From Allolobophora icterica (Eukaryota > Annelida > Clitellata > Crassiclitellata > Lumbricidae): 64,000 bases of DNA. This document shows positions 43,747 through 54,657 of this stretch, piece after piece; positions within the stretch are counted from its first letter, which is position 1, and every line of letters starts with the position of its first letter. The stretch covers positions 34,675,603 through 34,739,602 of the forward strand of contig OY744605.1 of assembly GCA_963556255.1 (NCBI GenBank). The letters are read 5' to 3'. Below the pieces are notes generated by a model, which saw nothing but the letters and a program-made list of their open reading frames with translations, searched no databases and was not told where the DNA came from. Made by a program: the position numbers and the translations under genes.

Positions 43747-46700
43747 GTGAGTTTCTGCTAAAACACTTCCTTTGAATAGTATAACAAATAACAAAAACTT
43801 ATAATTCTGATAGTGCAAGTTAAAATAATAAATTTTGCTGACGTAGTGATTTTTCTGGATTTTTCTCATTTATGCATAAAGATAAAATGAAGATGGAATA
43901 AGTAAATGTAATAAATATTTCATGTTGATCATGTCTAATTGTAAAATCACTGTAATTAATAGCTTGTAGCCAGTGGAAATGCCCTGGTTTGAGTTGATAA
44001 AAGGATTGAAACGTTTATCATGAAGTAGTGACTACTATATAGCCCTGTATCTAATGTACCAGGCAGCAATCAGTGGCACATCAAAACCAGGTTGTAGTGA
44101 GGTCAATACCAAAGGGTCAGTTCACTGAAAAGTTTAATCCCAAAGACACGTGGTTTACTTTAAAGAGGGTTTTAAGTATGAGATGATTTTATGGTCATTT
44201 TCTGAAAACTGTTGCTTTTATTTATAGCAAATGACGTGTCGTATGAATTCACGAAGTTATCTCAGGCTGTTGAGACTAACATTCACAAGATTAGTGAAAA
44301 TGGTAAGGATCTGGTTTACTTATTGGCTGAAAATGCAGTTAAAAGCTTTTCAGTGTAAATTCTAAGTAACTATATGAATTGTTGTCAATAACCAAATAAG
44401 AAAAAGCACAGCTTTATAAGTTCTATGCAGGCAGTATGGCATAGTTGATAGCAAGGTTCTAAAATATCAGTACATATAAGTAGGGTTCTTTTCCAAAACA
44501 ATAATTTGGTTTCTGTGTTTGTTTAAGTTTTGCAAATGAATCGAGTGATCGATGAAATCAGTCAGTCTTCAGATGATCCGGAACAAAGAGACAAACTGTG
44601 AGTGGAAATCAGATTACTTAGAATCCTTAAATAACTGCTGTTCAATTTGATTTGAAAATCCGTCATTGTCCTTATTGAATTGGTAGTTTTGTATTGTATT
44701 GTATTGTATTGTATTGTATCTAGAAATTTATAAAGTGCCTCTCGCAGAATAACTATTCAGAGGCGCTCTCAGCACAGAAGCCCCGGGGAAACAGAAATGC
44801 CTTTAGGGAACGTGAGACCGATGAGGAAAAGCCAGTCACTAGTTTGGCCCTGAGCACAGGAGGAAGGTCATTCCAGATCGTGGGGCCCACTACAGCAAAC
44901 GCCCGATGCTGGGCCAAGGCAGTTTTAGCCCTGGGAACAAAAAGATCAAGCCGATTTACAGAGCGCAATGAGCGAAAAGAAGATGCAGACAGCAGTTTTC
45001 GAAGATAGTTCGAGAGATATTTTGGGGCAGTAGGCTGCTGAGATGTAGAGACAAGGAAAAGGATGTTATATCGGATTCACGCAGCAATAGGGAGCAGTGC
45101 CGGCCTTAGGGACGTGCGAACCGTGCGGTCGCACGGGGCCCGCAACTTAGGGGGGCCCGAAAATGTCACAGAAAATTAACATGAACAAGAGACCCTAATA
45201 ATAATAATATTATGGTTTCAATTAAATCTTCTCTTTTGTCAATAAAATAAAAGTCAACTTCCCCTATATCAAAGAATTCTCTTGTATAGTTAAATTTGAC
45301 TTGTACTTGTTGACAATCTACTAAAACGAAATGGTTAGCAACGAAAAACAATCTGACTTGTGTCATGGGGGCCCGTACAGTATACTCTGCACGGGGCCCG
45401 AAATATCCTAAGGCCGGCACTGTAGGGAGCCAGTGAAGGACATCAAGCATGTAAGTAGAGATATGGGCAAACCGATGATCATCCTTTTTATATGATACTG
45501 GCAAGCACAACGAAGACACATTATTTGACTGTCCTGTTTTTGGGGTACTATGGGTCTTGTTTGCACTTTAGTCAAAGGTCTTAAGACCCTGAGACCAGGC
45601 TTTTAAAGGGTTCTGTTGAGCCATGCAACCAAGCATGTTTGTTACGTTACAGTAAATGTCTGGTAACGTGCATGTGATGGGAGTCGAGCCATCAGAATCA
45701 CTTGATGTAGCATTTGCTACTGAAATATATTGAAAAATCTCAGTATCCGCATATTACTCAATCCTGTATAGATATTGACATAGCAGTAATAAATTGAGCT
45801 GTGTGTTGTTTTTAGAGGGAAGAATGGAAATTATTTCCATTTTAGTCTTTCAGACTATTTCCTGTTGGGATGCACCAAATGTATCATACTTAAGTTACAA
45901 CTGTTTAGAGAAGTTAACCTTGTTTCAGCGCTCTTGAGAGGATCTTCAACGATTCTGTACAGGTGCATAAAAATGTATAATTGTTTTTAATTATTACTAA
46001 TCAGTTACTTATGTCAAGCTAATTTATAAATTCTCCTCAAAAGCCTGTGTGGCTTGAAAACTAATACTGTAAGTCTTCAGTTGTTTGCAAAACGAACTGG
46101 CCGAAGGAAAGAGAGGGTTCCTCCAATCTGGGTTAGTGAAATTCCACATTTGAAGACCAACTTGTAAAAGGCTGGGTAACCACAAGTTTTGTATCCGTTA
46201 GTTGAGACAAACAGTTGGCCAAAGGAAACTGATCTTAAGTAACTTGTCCTAATGGAATTCAGTTTGAGTGGAATGCACAAGTCAACAAGGTAGCTCAGTG
46301 CTAGACCATGAAGGTCATTGTATATAAGGTCAGCAACTTTAGACTGTCTCAGAGCTGGAAAAAATAACTAGCGTAATTTTGAAGATAAACAATTCTGTAA
46401 CTGGAGATCTTGGAGGAAGCCAAAGAACAAGTCAATCATCTGCATGCTCTTACGTACATACATACATGCATACATACATACATACATACATACATACATA
46501 CATACATACATACATACATACATACATACATACATACATACATACATACATACATACATACATACATACATACAAGTACATACAGAATTACATGCATACA
46601 TACATACATGCATACATACATACATACATACATACATACATACATACATACAAGTACATATAGAATTACATACATGTATGCATACATATTTACATATGCA

Positions 46701-49700
46701 TTGCAGAGATGCAGCCAGTCTTCAAAGGAACATCCAAAATACATTTCGAGTCATTCATAAATGTTTCAGAAACAATCTTACGCTGAATAGCCATCTTTTT
46801 TCTCCTATTTCACTTTTCTTTAATTGGTTCCTGTCTTTCTTGTTTATTTTCTCTTCTTTTTTGTTGTCATCTTCCTTATCATGGTGTAGTTTGGTTGTGG
46901 CGATGTGTGTCTACTATGTAAGTAATTTTTCTGTGTTGTCTAGTCACAAGTTGCAACACTTTACAAATCAGTTGGCAAAGGACACGAGCAGTCTGCTGAA
47001 AGGCTTGGCAGATCTCCCACCTTCTTTGTCAAAGTCTGAACAGGTGAGTCCAGGTGATGTGCACATTAGGCAAGCTCTAGCATAAGTGACTTTGGGGCGG
47101 GGAGATGGTTGAATGGTAACACGCTGGAACTCGCGTCCTTCTGATAAGAAGGATGCGGGTTCGATACCCGGTAACCCCATTAGGTTGGCTCACCCTTTTA
47201 TTTGCTAGAGGGCGACTGTAAAATTGAGTGGTAGGACAGATGGGCACCTTGCATGGCTGCCATATAATAATAATAATAATAATAATAAGATGATTTATAT
47301 AGCGTCGTAGCACAGCTGAGGCTGAAGAAAAGGGCGCTGTACATGAGTTACAAAAGTCAATGACAGTCGTATGAAAGTTTAAAAAGATATGTCTGCAGGT
47401 GCGACTTGAATGACTCTAGAGATGGTGCATTCTTAACGTGGTCAGGAAGATTGTTCCACACAGTGGATCCAGCGACAGAGAAGGAACATTTGCCAAATTT
47501 CGTAGAAGACCGCGAGACTTGCAGTTGATTTTCTGATGACGATCGCAGCCGACATCTGTTCTGGTTGTCTGCCACACAAATGCAGAAATCAGAAATATAC
47601 AGCTAAATTCGACTCGTGTAAAACTTCTATCATCTGTTACTACTATATTATGTAATGCGCTGCTGAGCACCAGTTGAGTGGCGCCATAGCAAGTACTGTG
47701 AGAAGGTGAAGATGAAGGTGAAGAAAAAAATGAAGGCAAAATGACTTAGAAATGTATGCATTTTTCTGAGCATTTATATAGTGCATTTATCAGAACCTCT
47801 CAGAAGTGTAGAAACATGACCAACAATCAGACCTTAGGAGGTGCAATGTAAGGTAGGTTGAAAATATTTTGTTGTGTATTTTTGTGGCATGTTAAATTTT
47901 TTCAGCGGGTAATTGTGCCAGAAAGCTGGTCAGATTTACTTGAAAGCATGTACATGCATAGGTGCGTTATTATGGAAGACTAGCAGGTTTTCATGGGCTT
48001 CAGAATATCTGAAGTGGAAATGGTTCATCAATACCATTTGTATTTGCCTGACTATTACTGATACAGTGAAATCCAATATGTTACTCAAGCTCTCATTTCA
48101 ATGTTTTATGTATATCTGTTTTTAAGTGGTTTCTTATCTGGAATTTGCTATAATTATTAAAATGAGTGGCCATTGAGGCAGCTCTTTTGTGAGGTACTAG
48201 CCTATAATTATTACCTTAAGGTAATATCGTGTCTATGCTTTCGTCATTTTACACACTGGTGCGCAGGTTATTTTGTTCTTTTCTCATGACCTTGTGCACT
48301 GGGAGCGCCTCTGAACAGTTCACCGTACTAGAGGCGCTTTACAAATGCTTAATGCAATACAATACAGTAATAAAATAAATACAATAAATAAATACAGTAC
48401 AATACATGCATACAAAGAGGTGTTCAGTATTTGATCTTCTGTTGCGGCTTTCCAGCTTATAAAAAAATGCAGCACATCAAATGTTATACCAAGTTGCCTT
48501 CTAATGTTAACATTAGATCTTTTTAATTTTTGTTTCAGCGTCACTGTAAACTGCACCGTGAGCGCCTCATGAATGAGTTCGCTTCAGCACTGAACAATTT
48601 CCAGCTGGCTCAGCGCAGGCAGAAGGACATGGAGCACGAAAGCATCTTCAAAGCACGAACCCATCTGGCAGTACGAGATATTATTATTCAAATTATGAAT
48701 GCCTCTGCTTACATGTTGCTAAAAATTCTAGATGAACTGATTTGTACAAATGTTGGAGATTCATCAGCAGAATCAAAGTATGGTAGTCTTTGCTAGTGAA
48801 TGCCTTCACGTGATTAAGCCATGACCTATCAAAGTTTTACTTCTTCAAGGTCTGTTTTGTTTGTTTTCAGGATCCGTTTATAGATGATGGAGAGGAAGGC
48901 CAGTTGGTTGTCCTCGACAGGTCAGTATAAGCTTCGGTTTTTATATTTTTACTTTAGCACTGACTCATCACTAACTGTCCCCCCAGGCTTCAACTGCCTT
49001 GATGACTGTGGTCTGCACTTTGCACTAAACTGATTTTGGATGAGCCATGATTGCTGTGCATACAGCCTTGTCAGATGGGGCAAGTTTATACTGATGCTTC
49101 GTGCAACTCTGGCACACAACAGAGTATGGCACATGCTGTCAGTGTTTGTCCATGAACTTGTTTTAATGGCCGCTGGCTTTTCATCTTACTGTTGATAATG
49201 CTTGCAACATGCACTAGAAGAAGAAGACTGTACAACCAAGACACTGTATCTGTCTGAGAGTCAGAATATAATTCATAAAGTAGCAATCACAGTTATGTCC
49301 AGTGGCTTTGTGTTGTGGGGCATACAATTTATTTGGCCCATGTTGCTGATAGACATTTGTATTGAGATGGGTTAAAAGTGGAAGCCAGGGTTGATTGTGG
49401 TATTTACACAGGTTATCAAGTGCTTGATTAAATAGCACTGTGCAATATTGGCCTATTGGTGTGATTGGCTACTGAAAATATACCTTTAGCTTCTGCTATA
49501 TGAATTTTATTCAAGTAAGTGTCTCAGCATACTGATCTTCTGGCTGATGACCTGAGCACAGCTTGGCTGAGGTGTGCTATCGGTTGTACCCAGTGCTTTT
49601 TTCAGCCGGAAGGCACCAGAACGGCATTCCGGTACCTTTTTTCAGCTACTCAAAAATTATTTATTTTAATAATAAAAAGAATAATTAGTTATTTTAATTT

Positions 49701-50954
49701 AATTTCAGTGTTTTGAACTGTTTTCGGTGTTTATTGAAACCCCTTCCAACCCCAATCCCGTTTTTCTCGAGAATTTAGCCCTTCAATAATTGTTCAGTTT
49801 TGGAACCTATTGTTCCATTGCGGAACCTTTTTGTGTAGAAAAAAATTACTAGTTGTACTTATGTGTATATAAGCATCAGGATACTTAATAGAGTGCAGTT
49901 TAAGTGCCATAGTACTTCAGTTGATGCCTTTTCGTTCTTTTTTAATGCACTGTTGATTACATGTGATTGTTGTTTCCGTCTAGTCCACTGGATCAGAAGG
50001 TGCTTTTGGAAGAAGAGGGAGATGTAGAACTGCTGAAAGAATATGAACAGGCCATCAATCAGTTGGAGGTATCAAACTGTTCTGATTTTAATCAACACTT
50101 CTTGTTAGCTAGGAAAGCTTAAGTACAAGGAACATTACATGATTTCTTTTTATCTAAACTAAATGGATATCTTAAGTTTTTGCTTGCTGCTTGTAATATT
50201 TTGTATACTCAGAGAGTACTTCTCAAATTTTAAGCAGTATCCTTTAAAAGTGCAAAGCAGAATGCAAGGGCATGTACCGGGACCAGTTTGATTATTGTGC
50301 AAGATCTTATCAAGTTCAGAGATTCAGAGTAGACCAGTGTTGCTGAACATTAAGTTATCAGGAACTAGTCCTACCCAGTATTGAAAATCATTTCTAGCGG
50401 TCTATACGTAATTGCTCTATACATAGCTGTAGTTGCTCTTAGCACAAGGTTCTTGAGGCATATTCCAAGTGTTTACATGAGTGTATACAGCACCTATGTT
50501 AAACTTAGTCTCTCTAAGGTCCATGCATAATTACATTAGGTACTGTAAATAATTTATTAAGAATTATTGATGTTTTATATTTCTTAAGTAAATTATTTGA
50601 GTTTCCTGCTTTTTCAAATCATATTCATAATTCATGTTTTGATGAGGTTCCTAATTCTAGCATTTTGACAGATGCTGTAAATTTCAGTTTTTTAAGAAGT
50701 TCATCATGTTTATAATTTTTGTAGTCAGACATCATGGATGTCAATGAAATCTTCAAAGACTTGGGTCGAATGGTGCATGAACAGAGTGAGCTTATAGGTA
50801 TGACTGTAAATTGAGCATGTGAATCAGATTAAAGAAGTTCCTGAAGCATTAATTTTCTTTGGTAATTATGTAATTGTTCCATGTGTGACACTTGTGACAG
50901 CACACTTACGGATAGTTGAAACCCTGGGTTTGCAGGATTTTTTAGAGCATTGGG

Positions 50955-50989
<35 letters not shown>

Positions 50990-53298
50990 ATAATTCCATA
51001 TGTGACACTTGTGACACCACACTTAATGGATAGTTGAAACCCTGGGTTTGCAGGATTTTTTAGAGCATTAGGTTGCTAGTGATTCAATCATGTGGATACC
51101 AGAATGAGACTCACTTTGACTTTCTGGTAACAGTGTCATGTGCTGCTGGTCACTGCATGGAAGGTGTAAGTAGAGCCTGATAAATGTGGCTTATAGTGAA
51201 AACATAGCATTGATAATGTCACTGTTGGAGTAAGTTTTGAGGGACTTCGGTGATTGATTAAAATTTTTGTTTGATTATCTCAGCTTGTGAGGTCTGCAAA
51301 TAATTTTTGAATTGATGACCAGTGGCCATGGAAGTAGTCTTTGTGCAGTTTGCTTTTGTATATGTATTAAAAATCAGTCAATTCTATTTATTTCTTATTT
51401 TATCTGTGGAGGTTTATGGATAGACTCTGTGACCTTTAAAGTGATGTGTTCTGTGCTTCTTAAGGAAAATCTGTTGTTTTGTGTATGTACTGCAGACAGT
51501 ATAGAGGCTAACATCGAGGCTTCAGCTGTTGATGTTGCATATGCCACGGATCATTTGCAACAGGCGCACAGACATCAGGTAAGTTGTGATATGATTCTAA
51601 ACTTTGATTGTCATATATAACAGGACTCAAATTCGGTCACTATCAAAGTATTCTAGATTCGTAGAATTCTTTTAGGAACAACCATCACCTGATGTTTTGT
51701 ACATCATGGTAAAAGTGCATTAGAAGTTGTTAGATTAGGTTATTCAATTCTTCATCACACGGCTTTGTTCCAATATTATTCAAGTTGTGAGATCTGGAAT
51801 TCTGATAGACACTGGTCCTGCTATTTAGGCTTTATTCTCCTGCCATTCATGTTGAGACTGGCAGGAGCAACTTTTCCATTTGGTTAGAAGGGTCTGGGTA
51901 AATGTCCAAGTACATAGATAAATAGATACAGGGAACATCGCTGAATTTGAATTTATCTCTGAATTGTGTTGCTGTTCCACTGCTATTTTCTGATGATGTG
52001 CGAGACAACCAGGTCATTTGTATCGTACCATATTTGGAGATTTGTATAGTGCCACTCACACCTGAGGCCACGCAGCAGCGCTCCCAGTGCGAGGGCTTCA
52101 AGAGAAGAAAAAGGTTGTAAGCACGAAAAGGGATGTAGGAAGAGATCCAGAAAGTAAGGTTACCCGTAGAGAGGAAGGAAGGGAATTCCACAGGGAGGGT
52201 CCTGTGTTGGCAAAAGATCTAGTTTGAGCTAGAGTGGTCCTGGCATGCGGAACAAAGAGGACATGCCGGTCGCGAGAGCATAGAGGTCGGTGAGACGCTG
52301 CAGAAAGAGGGGGCAGATGAGGTCCCTGAGATATTTGGAAGTAGTACCCAGTTTAGACTTGAGGACAAGAACAAGAACTTTAAATTGAATGCTGGCTAGG
52401 AGAGGGAGCCAGTGAAGTTGATTGACCATTAAAAAAGAGACATGGGAAAATTTAGGAAGACAAGCTATCAGTCTGGTGGCAGCATTGAAAACTGACTGCA
52501 GAGGAGACAGGCAGACCCTAGGAAGACCAATAAGAATTGAATTGCAATAGTCGATTCTAGAACAGACAAATGCATGAACTATATGGGTCGAGGTGGGTAG
52601 GGAAACAGATTTGCGAATAGTCGTGATGCGCCAAAGTTGAAAGTAGGAAGAGTGTGTGAAGTTTTTAACATGATCAGAAAAGGTGAGAGTGTGACACCTA
52701 GGTCACGCGCACACTGGACATTTATGTACGGATTTGTGTGCAGTTTTATGATGCAGTTGCATTTGCTAACTTCAGACCGTCATGGTGATAAGATTTATGC
52801 TCCTTTTTTGAATACAGATAATAATAATAATAAAAATAATAATAAAACTAATGACCTCCCTGTTGCACTCTGCCCGGTCCCTATGACTCACTCTACCTTG
52901 TTCCTGACAAACTTATAGACAACTACTGTCTTTAGCCGTATTTGACTGGTAGTGCTCCTGAGTAGATCATCTTGAAGGAGTGCTATATAAAAGCTCCTTA
53001 ATAATAATAGTAATAAAACTAATAATATTAATAAAAAAATAATAAAACGTATAATAATAACAATATTTAATATAATAAAAATAAAATAGTTTTTTGTATT
53101 CTATAGATAACTTTTTAATTCCTGAGGGATTTTGAGGTACCTTGGGACAAAAATATAATAATTAAAAAAAAATAATGTTAAAGTGTTGGTTGTGTTTTTC
53201 AGTCTCGTTCACGACGACGAATATGCATGATGATCTTCGTATCGCTGGTGGTTGCTGCATTCCTGATTCTGATAATTCTTCTGGCAATAAAACAATAA
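43668..53298 (+). CDS. Syntaxin-7/12-like Qa-SNARE, ten-exon model
   Basis: Exons 43668..43746 (candidate), 44228..44302, 44528..44597, 46944..47043, 48539..48670, 48871..48920, 49984..50068, 50725..50797, 51496..51578 and 53203..53298; all introns GT-AG, phases agree, 843 nt, 280 residues. The family's usual length is about 260-280. Layout: an N-terminal Habc bundle (about 33-150, including TNQLAKDTSSLLKGL and RLMNEFASALNNFQ), a linker, a SNARE helix (about 188-249) with the zero-layer Gln in MVHEQSELIDSIEANIE (residue 217), a basic RSRRR stretch, and a C-terminal anchor (about 256-277) ending IKQ. Stx7/Stx12 proteins pair with Qb, Qc and R SNAREs for endosome and lysosome fusion. Stx7 versus Stx12/13 cannot be separated by eye. 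Confidence 0.88.
44228..44302 (+). CDS. Syntaxin-like gene, exon 2 (start of Habc)
   Basis: Acceptor TTTATAG, donor GTAAGG. Encodes NDVSYEFTKLSQAVETNIHK and ISEN, the helix that opens the syntaxin-7/12 N-domain (compare the common pattern LxQxIxxNIQKI). Confidence 0.85.
44528..44597 (+). CDS. Syntaxin-like gene, exon 3
   Basis: Acceptor GTTTAAG, donor GTGAGT. Encodes LQMNRVIDEISQSSDDPEQR and DK, matching the MxxQLGTxQDSxELR region of the family. Confidence 0.82.
44695..45520 (-). pseudogene. L2/CR1-like retrotransposon 3' fragment, interrupted by a MITE
   Basis: Minus strand reads DVLHWLPI, a TGA, then RYNILFLV, APKYLSNYLRK and RAKTALAQHRAFAVVGPTIW with NDLP. This LHWLP ... FAVxGPxxWNxLP order is the C-terminal end of L2/CR1 RT proteins. 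The tail (ATACA)n is at 44692..44720. A 328-bp MITE sits inside. It lies in the third intron of the syntaxin gene, antisense. Confidence 0.82.
45095..45422. mobile_element. hAT-type MITE, GGCCGGCACTG family, 328 bp
   Basis: Perfect inverted ends CAGTGCCGGCCTTAGG and CCTAAGGCCGGCACTG. The flanks repeat TAGGGAG (45088..45094 and 45423..45429), 7 bp clearly matched. The interior has inverted GGGGCCCG stretches. Inserted in the L2/CR1-like fragment. Confidence 0.82.
46456..46660. repeat. (ATAC)n microsatellite
   Basis: About 200 bases of CATA units with a few ATGCATA and AAGTACATA interruptions, in the intron before syntaxin exon 4. All frames are open (His-Thr-Tyr-Ile or Met-Tyr-Val-Cys repeats), which is not a gene. 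Confidence 0.95.
46944..47043 (+). CDS. Syntaxin-like gene, exon 4
   Basis: Acceptor TTGTCTAG, donor GTGAGT. Encodes HKLQHFTNQLAKDTSSLLKG and on to SEQ. TNQLAKDT is a near-diagnostic syntaxin-7/12 string. A non-coding (ATAC)n array lies in the preceding intron. Confidence 0.92.
47094..47700 (+). mobile_element. tRNA-derived SINE split by an L2/CR1-like tail
   Basis: Head 47094..47180 has an A box (TGGTTGAATGG) and B box (GGTTCGATACC). The body includes CACCTTGCATGGCTGCCATA, then is broken at about 47266 by a reversed L2/CR1-like fragment and resumes at about 47592 with TACAGCTAAATTCGACTC, as in the uninterrupted body at 33512..33560. It lies in a syntaxin intron. Confidence 0.7.
47266..47592 (-). 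pseudogene. L2/CR1-like 3' fragment with (ATT)n tail
   Basis: Minus frame gives FGKCSFSVAGSTVWNNLPDH and SFKSHLQTYLF, a typical L2/CR1 C-terminus, then the tail GCTACGACGCTATATAAATC and (ATT)n. Inserted into the SINE. Confidence 0.78.
48296..48416 (+). mobile_element. L2/CR1-like 3' tail
   Basis: GAGCGCCTCTGAACAGTTC ... AGAGGCGCTTTACAAATGC hairpin followed by an (ATACA)-type tail. Very short copy just upstream of syntaxin exon 5. Confidence 0.6.
48539..48670 (+). CDS. Syntaxin-like gene, exon 5
   Basis: Acceptor TTTGTTTCAG, phase 0 both sides. Encodes RERLMNEFASALNNFQLAQR and RQKDMEHESIFKART; the QRERLMxEFxxALxxFQxxQR block is strongly conserved in Stx7/12. Confidence 0.92.
48871..48920 (+). 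CDS. Syntaxin-like gene, exon 6 (linker)
   Basis: Acceptor TTGTTTTCAG, donor GTCAGT leaving AG. A short acidic linker, DPFIDDGEEGQLVVLD. Confidence 0.8.
49591..49851. mobile_element. hAT-type MITE, 261 bp
   Basis: Imperfect inverted ends (CAGTGCTTTTTTC at the left; the right end reversed is TAGTAATTTTTTTC), with subterminal CCGGTACC/GGAACC-like words. Flanks GTTGTACC and GTTGTACT form a one-mismatch 8-bp duplication. In the intron before syntaxin exon 7. Confidence 0.55.
49984..50068 (+). CDS. Syntaxin-like gene, exon 7
   Basis: Acceptor TCCGTCTAG, donor GTATCA. Encodes an acidic segment and EYEQAINQLE, the lead-in to the SNARE helix (family: ERETAIRQLE). Confidence 0.88.
50725..50797 (+). 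CDS. Syntaxin-like gene, exon 8 (SNARE motif with zero layer)
   Basis: Acceptor TTTTTGTAG, donor GTATGA leaving one base. Encodes SDIMDVNEIFKDLGRMVHEQ and SELI; the Gln of HEQ is the Qa zero-layer residue. Confidence 0.93.
50878..51072. repeat. Tandem duplication around an (AT)n tract
   Basis: About 77 bases beginning CCATGTGTGACACTTGTGAC and ending GGATTTTTTAGAGCATT recur at 50996..51072, separated by an (AT)n tract. Differences between copies are few. Intronic. Confidence 0.85.
51496..51578 (+). CDS. Syntaxin-like gene, exon 9 (SNARE motif, second half)
   Basis: Acceptor GTACTGCAG, donor GTAAGT. Encodes DSIEANIEASAVDVAYATDH and LQQAHRHQ, the heptad-patterned half after the zero layer. Confidence 0.93.
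52030..52690 (-). pseudogene. L2/CR1-like retrotransposon 3' fragment
   Basis: Minus frames read LHWLPLLASIQFKVLVLV and, in another frame, DRHVLFVPHARTTLAQTRSF with GPSLWNSLP: the same order as the 44695..45520 copy. Antisense in the last syntaxin intron. Confidence 0.8.
53203..53298 (+). CDS. Syntaxin-like gene, terminal exon (tail anchor)
   Basis: Acceptor GTGTTTTTCAG. Encodes SRSRRRICMMIFVSLVVAAF and LILIILLAIKQ, then TAA: a basic juxtamembrane stretch and a single C-terminal membrane anchor with almost no lumenal tail. Confidence 0.93.
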   Translation, partial: SRSRRRICMMIFVSLVVAAFLILIILLAIKQ

Positions 53299-53362
53299 AA
53301 GTTTTCTATGAAGATCTGTCTAAAGAAAGAGTTTTCACGATACATGGAAGATTCATTATAAC

Positions 53363-53767
53363 TAGGGCTGTACCGAATAGGCGATTATCACTATTCAGCC
53401 GAATACGAATAATTGGACCAACTATTCAGCCGAATACGAATACGAATAGTGTACAAAATAAGTCTGCTGACAACAGTCAAAAATATGTTAATGTTCGCTC
53501 ACTGTACACAAAGAATGAGACTACTGACACTGCGATACCACGGTCCAGGCAGTAGGCAATGCCTCGCTGCAACCACAACACATATTATGTTAATGAGAGA
53601 GTTACTTCAGTCCACTCGCTACAGCAGCCGCATATGCAGAAACAGATGTCACGTAACCACTATTCGTATTCGTTCCGACCACTACTATTCGGTCGAATAT
53701 CAAATAGCTATTTGGCCCACTGTTCGGCCCCGAAGGGAATACGAAGCGAATGTTCGGTACAGCCCTA
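53363..53767. mobile_element. hAT-type MITE, TAGGGCTGTACCG ends, 405 bp
   Basis: Perfect inverted ends TAGGGCTGTACCGAA and TTCGGTACAGCCCTA, flanked by an exact 8-bp duplication ATTATAAC (53355..53362 and 53768..53775). Internal ATTCAGCCGAATACGAATA repeats. It starts 65 bp after the syntaxin stop codon, so probably in the 3' UTR. Confidence 0.88.
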
Positions 53768-54421
53768 ATTATAACACACTCGTTATAAAAGAAAGTCTGA
53801 AATAATGTGGTCTGGGACGTGGATCGCAAAATCGTTTCAGCCAAGGAAAATTGCCTCATTATTATACAACGTTGTTACAACAGAGTTCTTGAGTTGGCTC
53901 CCAGTGAAAGTGTTGTAATATGCTTCTGGTGCATCATATTCTTAACTTTTATAATGACCTCAAAAATACTGTGTTCTGTTGGACAAAGAAAAGGATCTCT
54001 GATTTTGTACAATGTTGGTTAGGATCTCGTTTAGAAAATTTTACTGCTGTATATTTATTGCATTTTAGTATTTTATTGTCTGCATTTAATTTTGCTATTG
54101 TCCATCGTAATTCATTTATTCTTACTTTTTTCAGTGAGACTGGACATTGCTTTTGTGATTCCTGTTTCAGTATTACCATACATCACTTTGCATTTAATGA
54201 AGCTTATGTATAAAGGGATCAGTCTTTTATCCAGATAAACTTGTTTATTAGGCCTATAGCTGGATACCAGTTTTCTACGAATGACAAAATGGTGTCGGTT
54301 TGAATAAGTAGAAACTTTCAGGTCTGTGATTACTATTACTGAAAGCACCTTCAGTTCTACGCGGTTAATCTGTATATGTAGCAGAAGTAACCTAACTGTT
54401 AGAGTCTTGAGAGAAGAGATA

Positions 54422-54497
54422 GCTGACTGAAGACTACTATAACTGACTGAAGACTACTATAACTGACTGAAGACTACTATAACTGACTGAAGATTAC
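54422..54497. repeat. 21-bp tandem repeat, about 3.6 copies
   Basis: ACTGACTGAAGACTACTATA units, nearly identical. Confidence 0.9.
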
Positions 54498-54657
54498 TAA
54501 CAATTCGTGCCAAAATTATGGACCAAATTTGCAATATGATTGTAACAGCTGCTAATGCTTGTATTAATGTATTATATTATTACTTTCATCATTGCTAATG
54601 TACTATTTATTGTATGACATCAGATTATTAACATACAGATTATGTGTGAAATGTCCA

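Noticed and set aside
39864..44302. Joining the 39864..39910 exon to the syntaxin exon at 44228
   Set aside because: The phases differ and the junction makes an immediate stop codon.
46368..46760. Tyr-Ile-His-Thr and Met-Tyr-Val-Cys repeat frames
   Set aside because: Readings of the (ATAC)n microsatellite; only the part from 46944 onward is a real exon.
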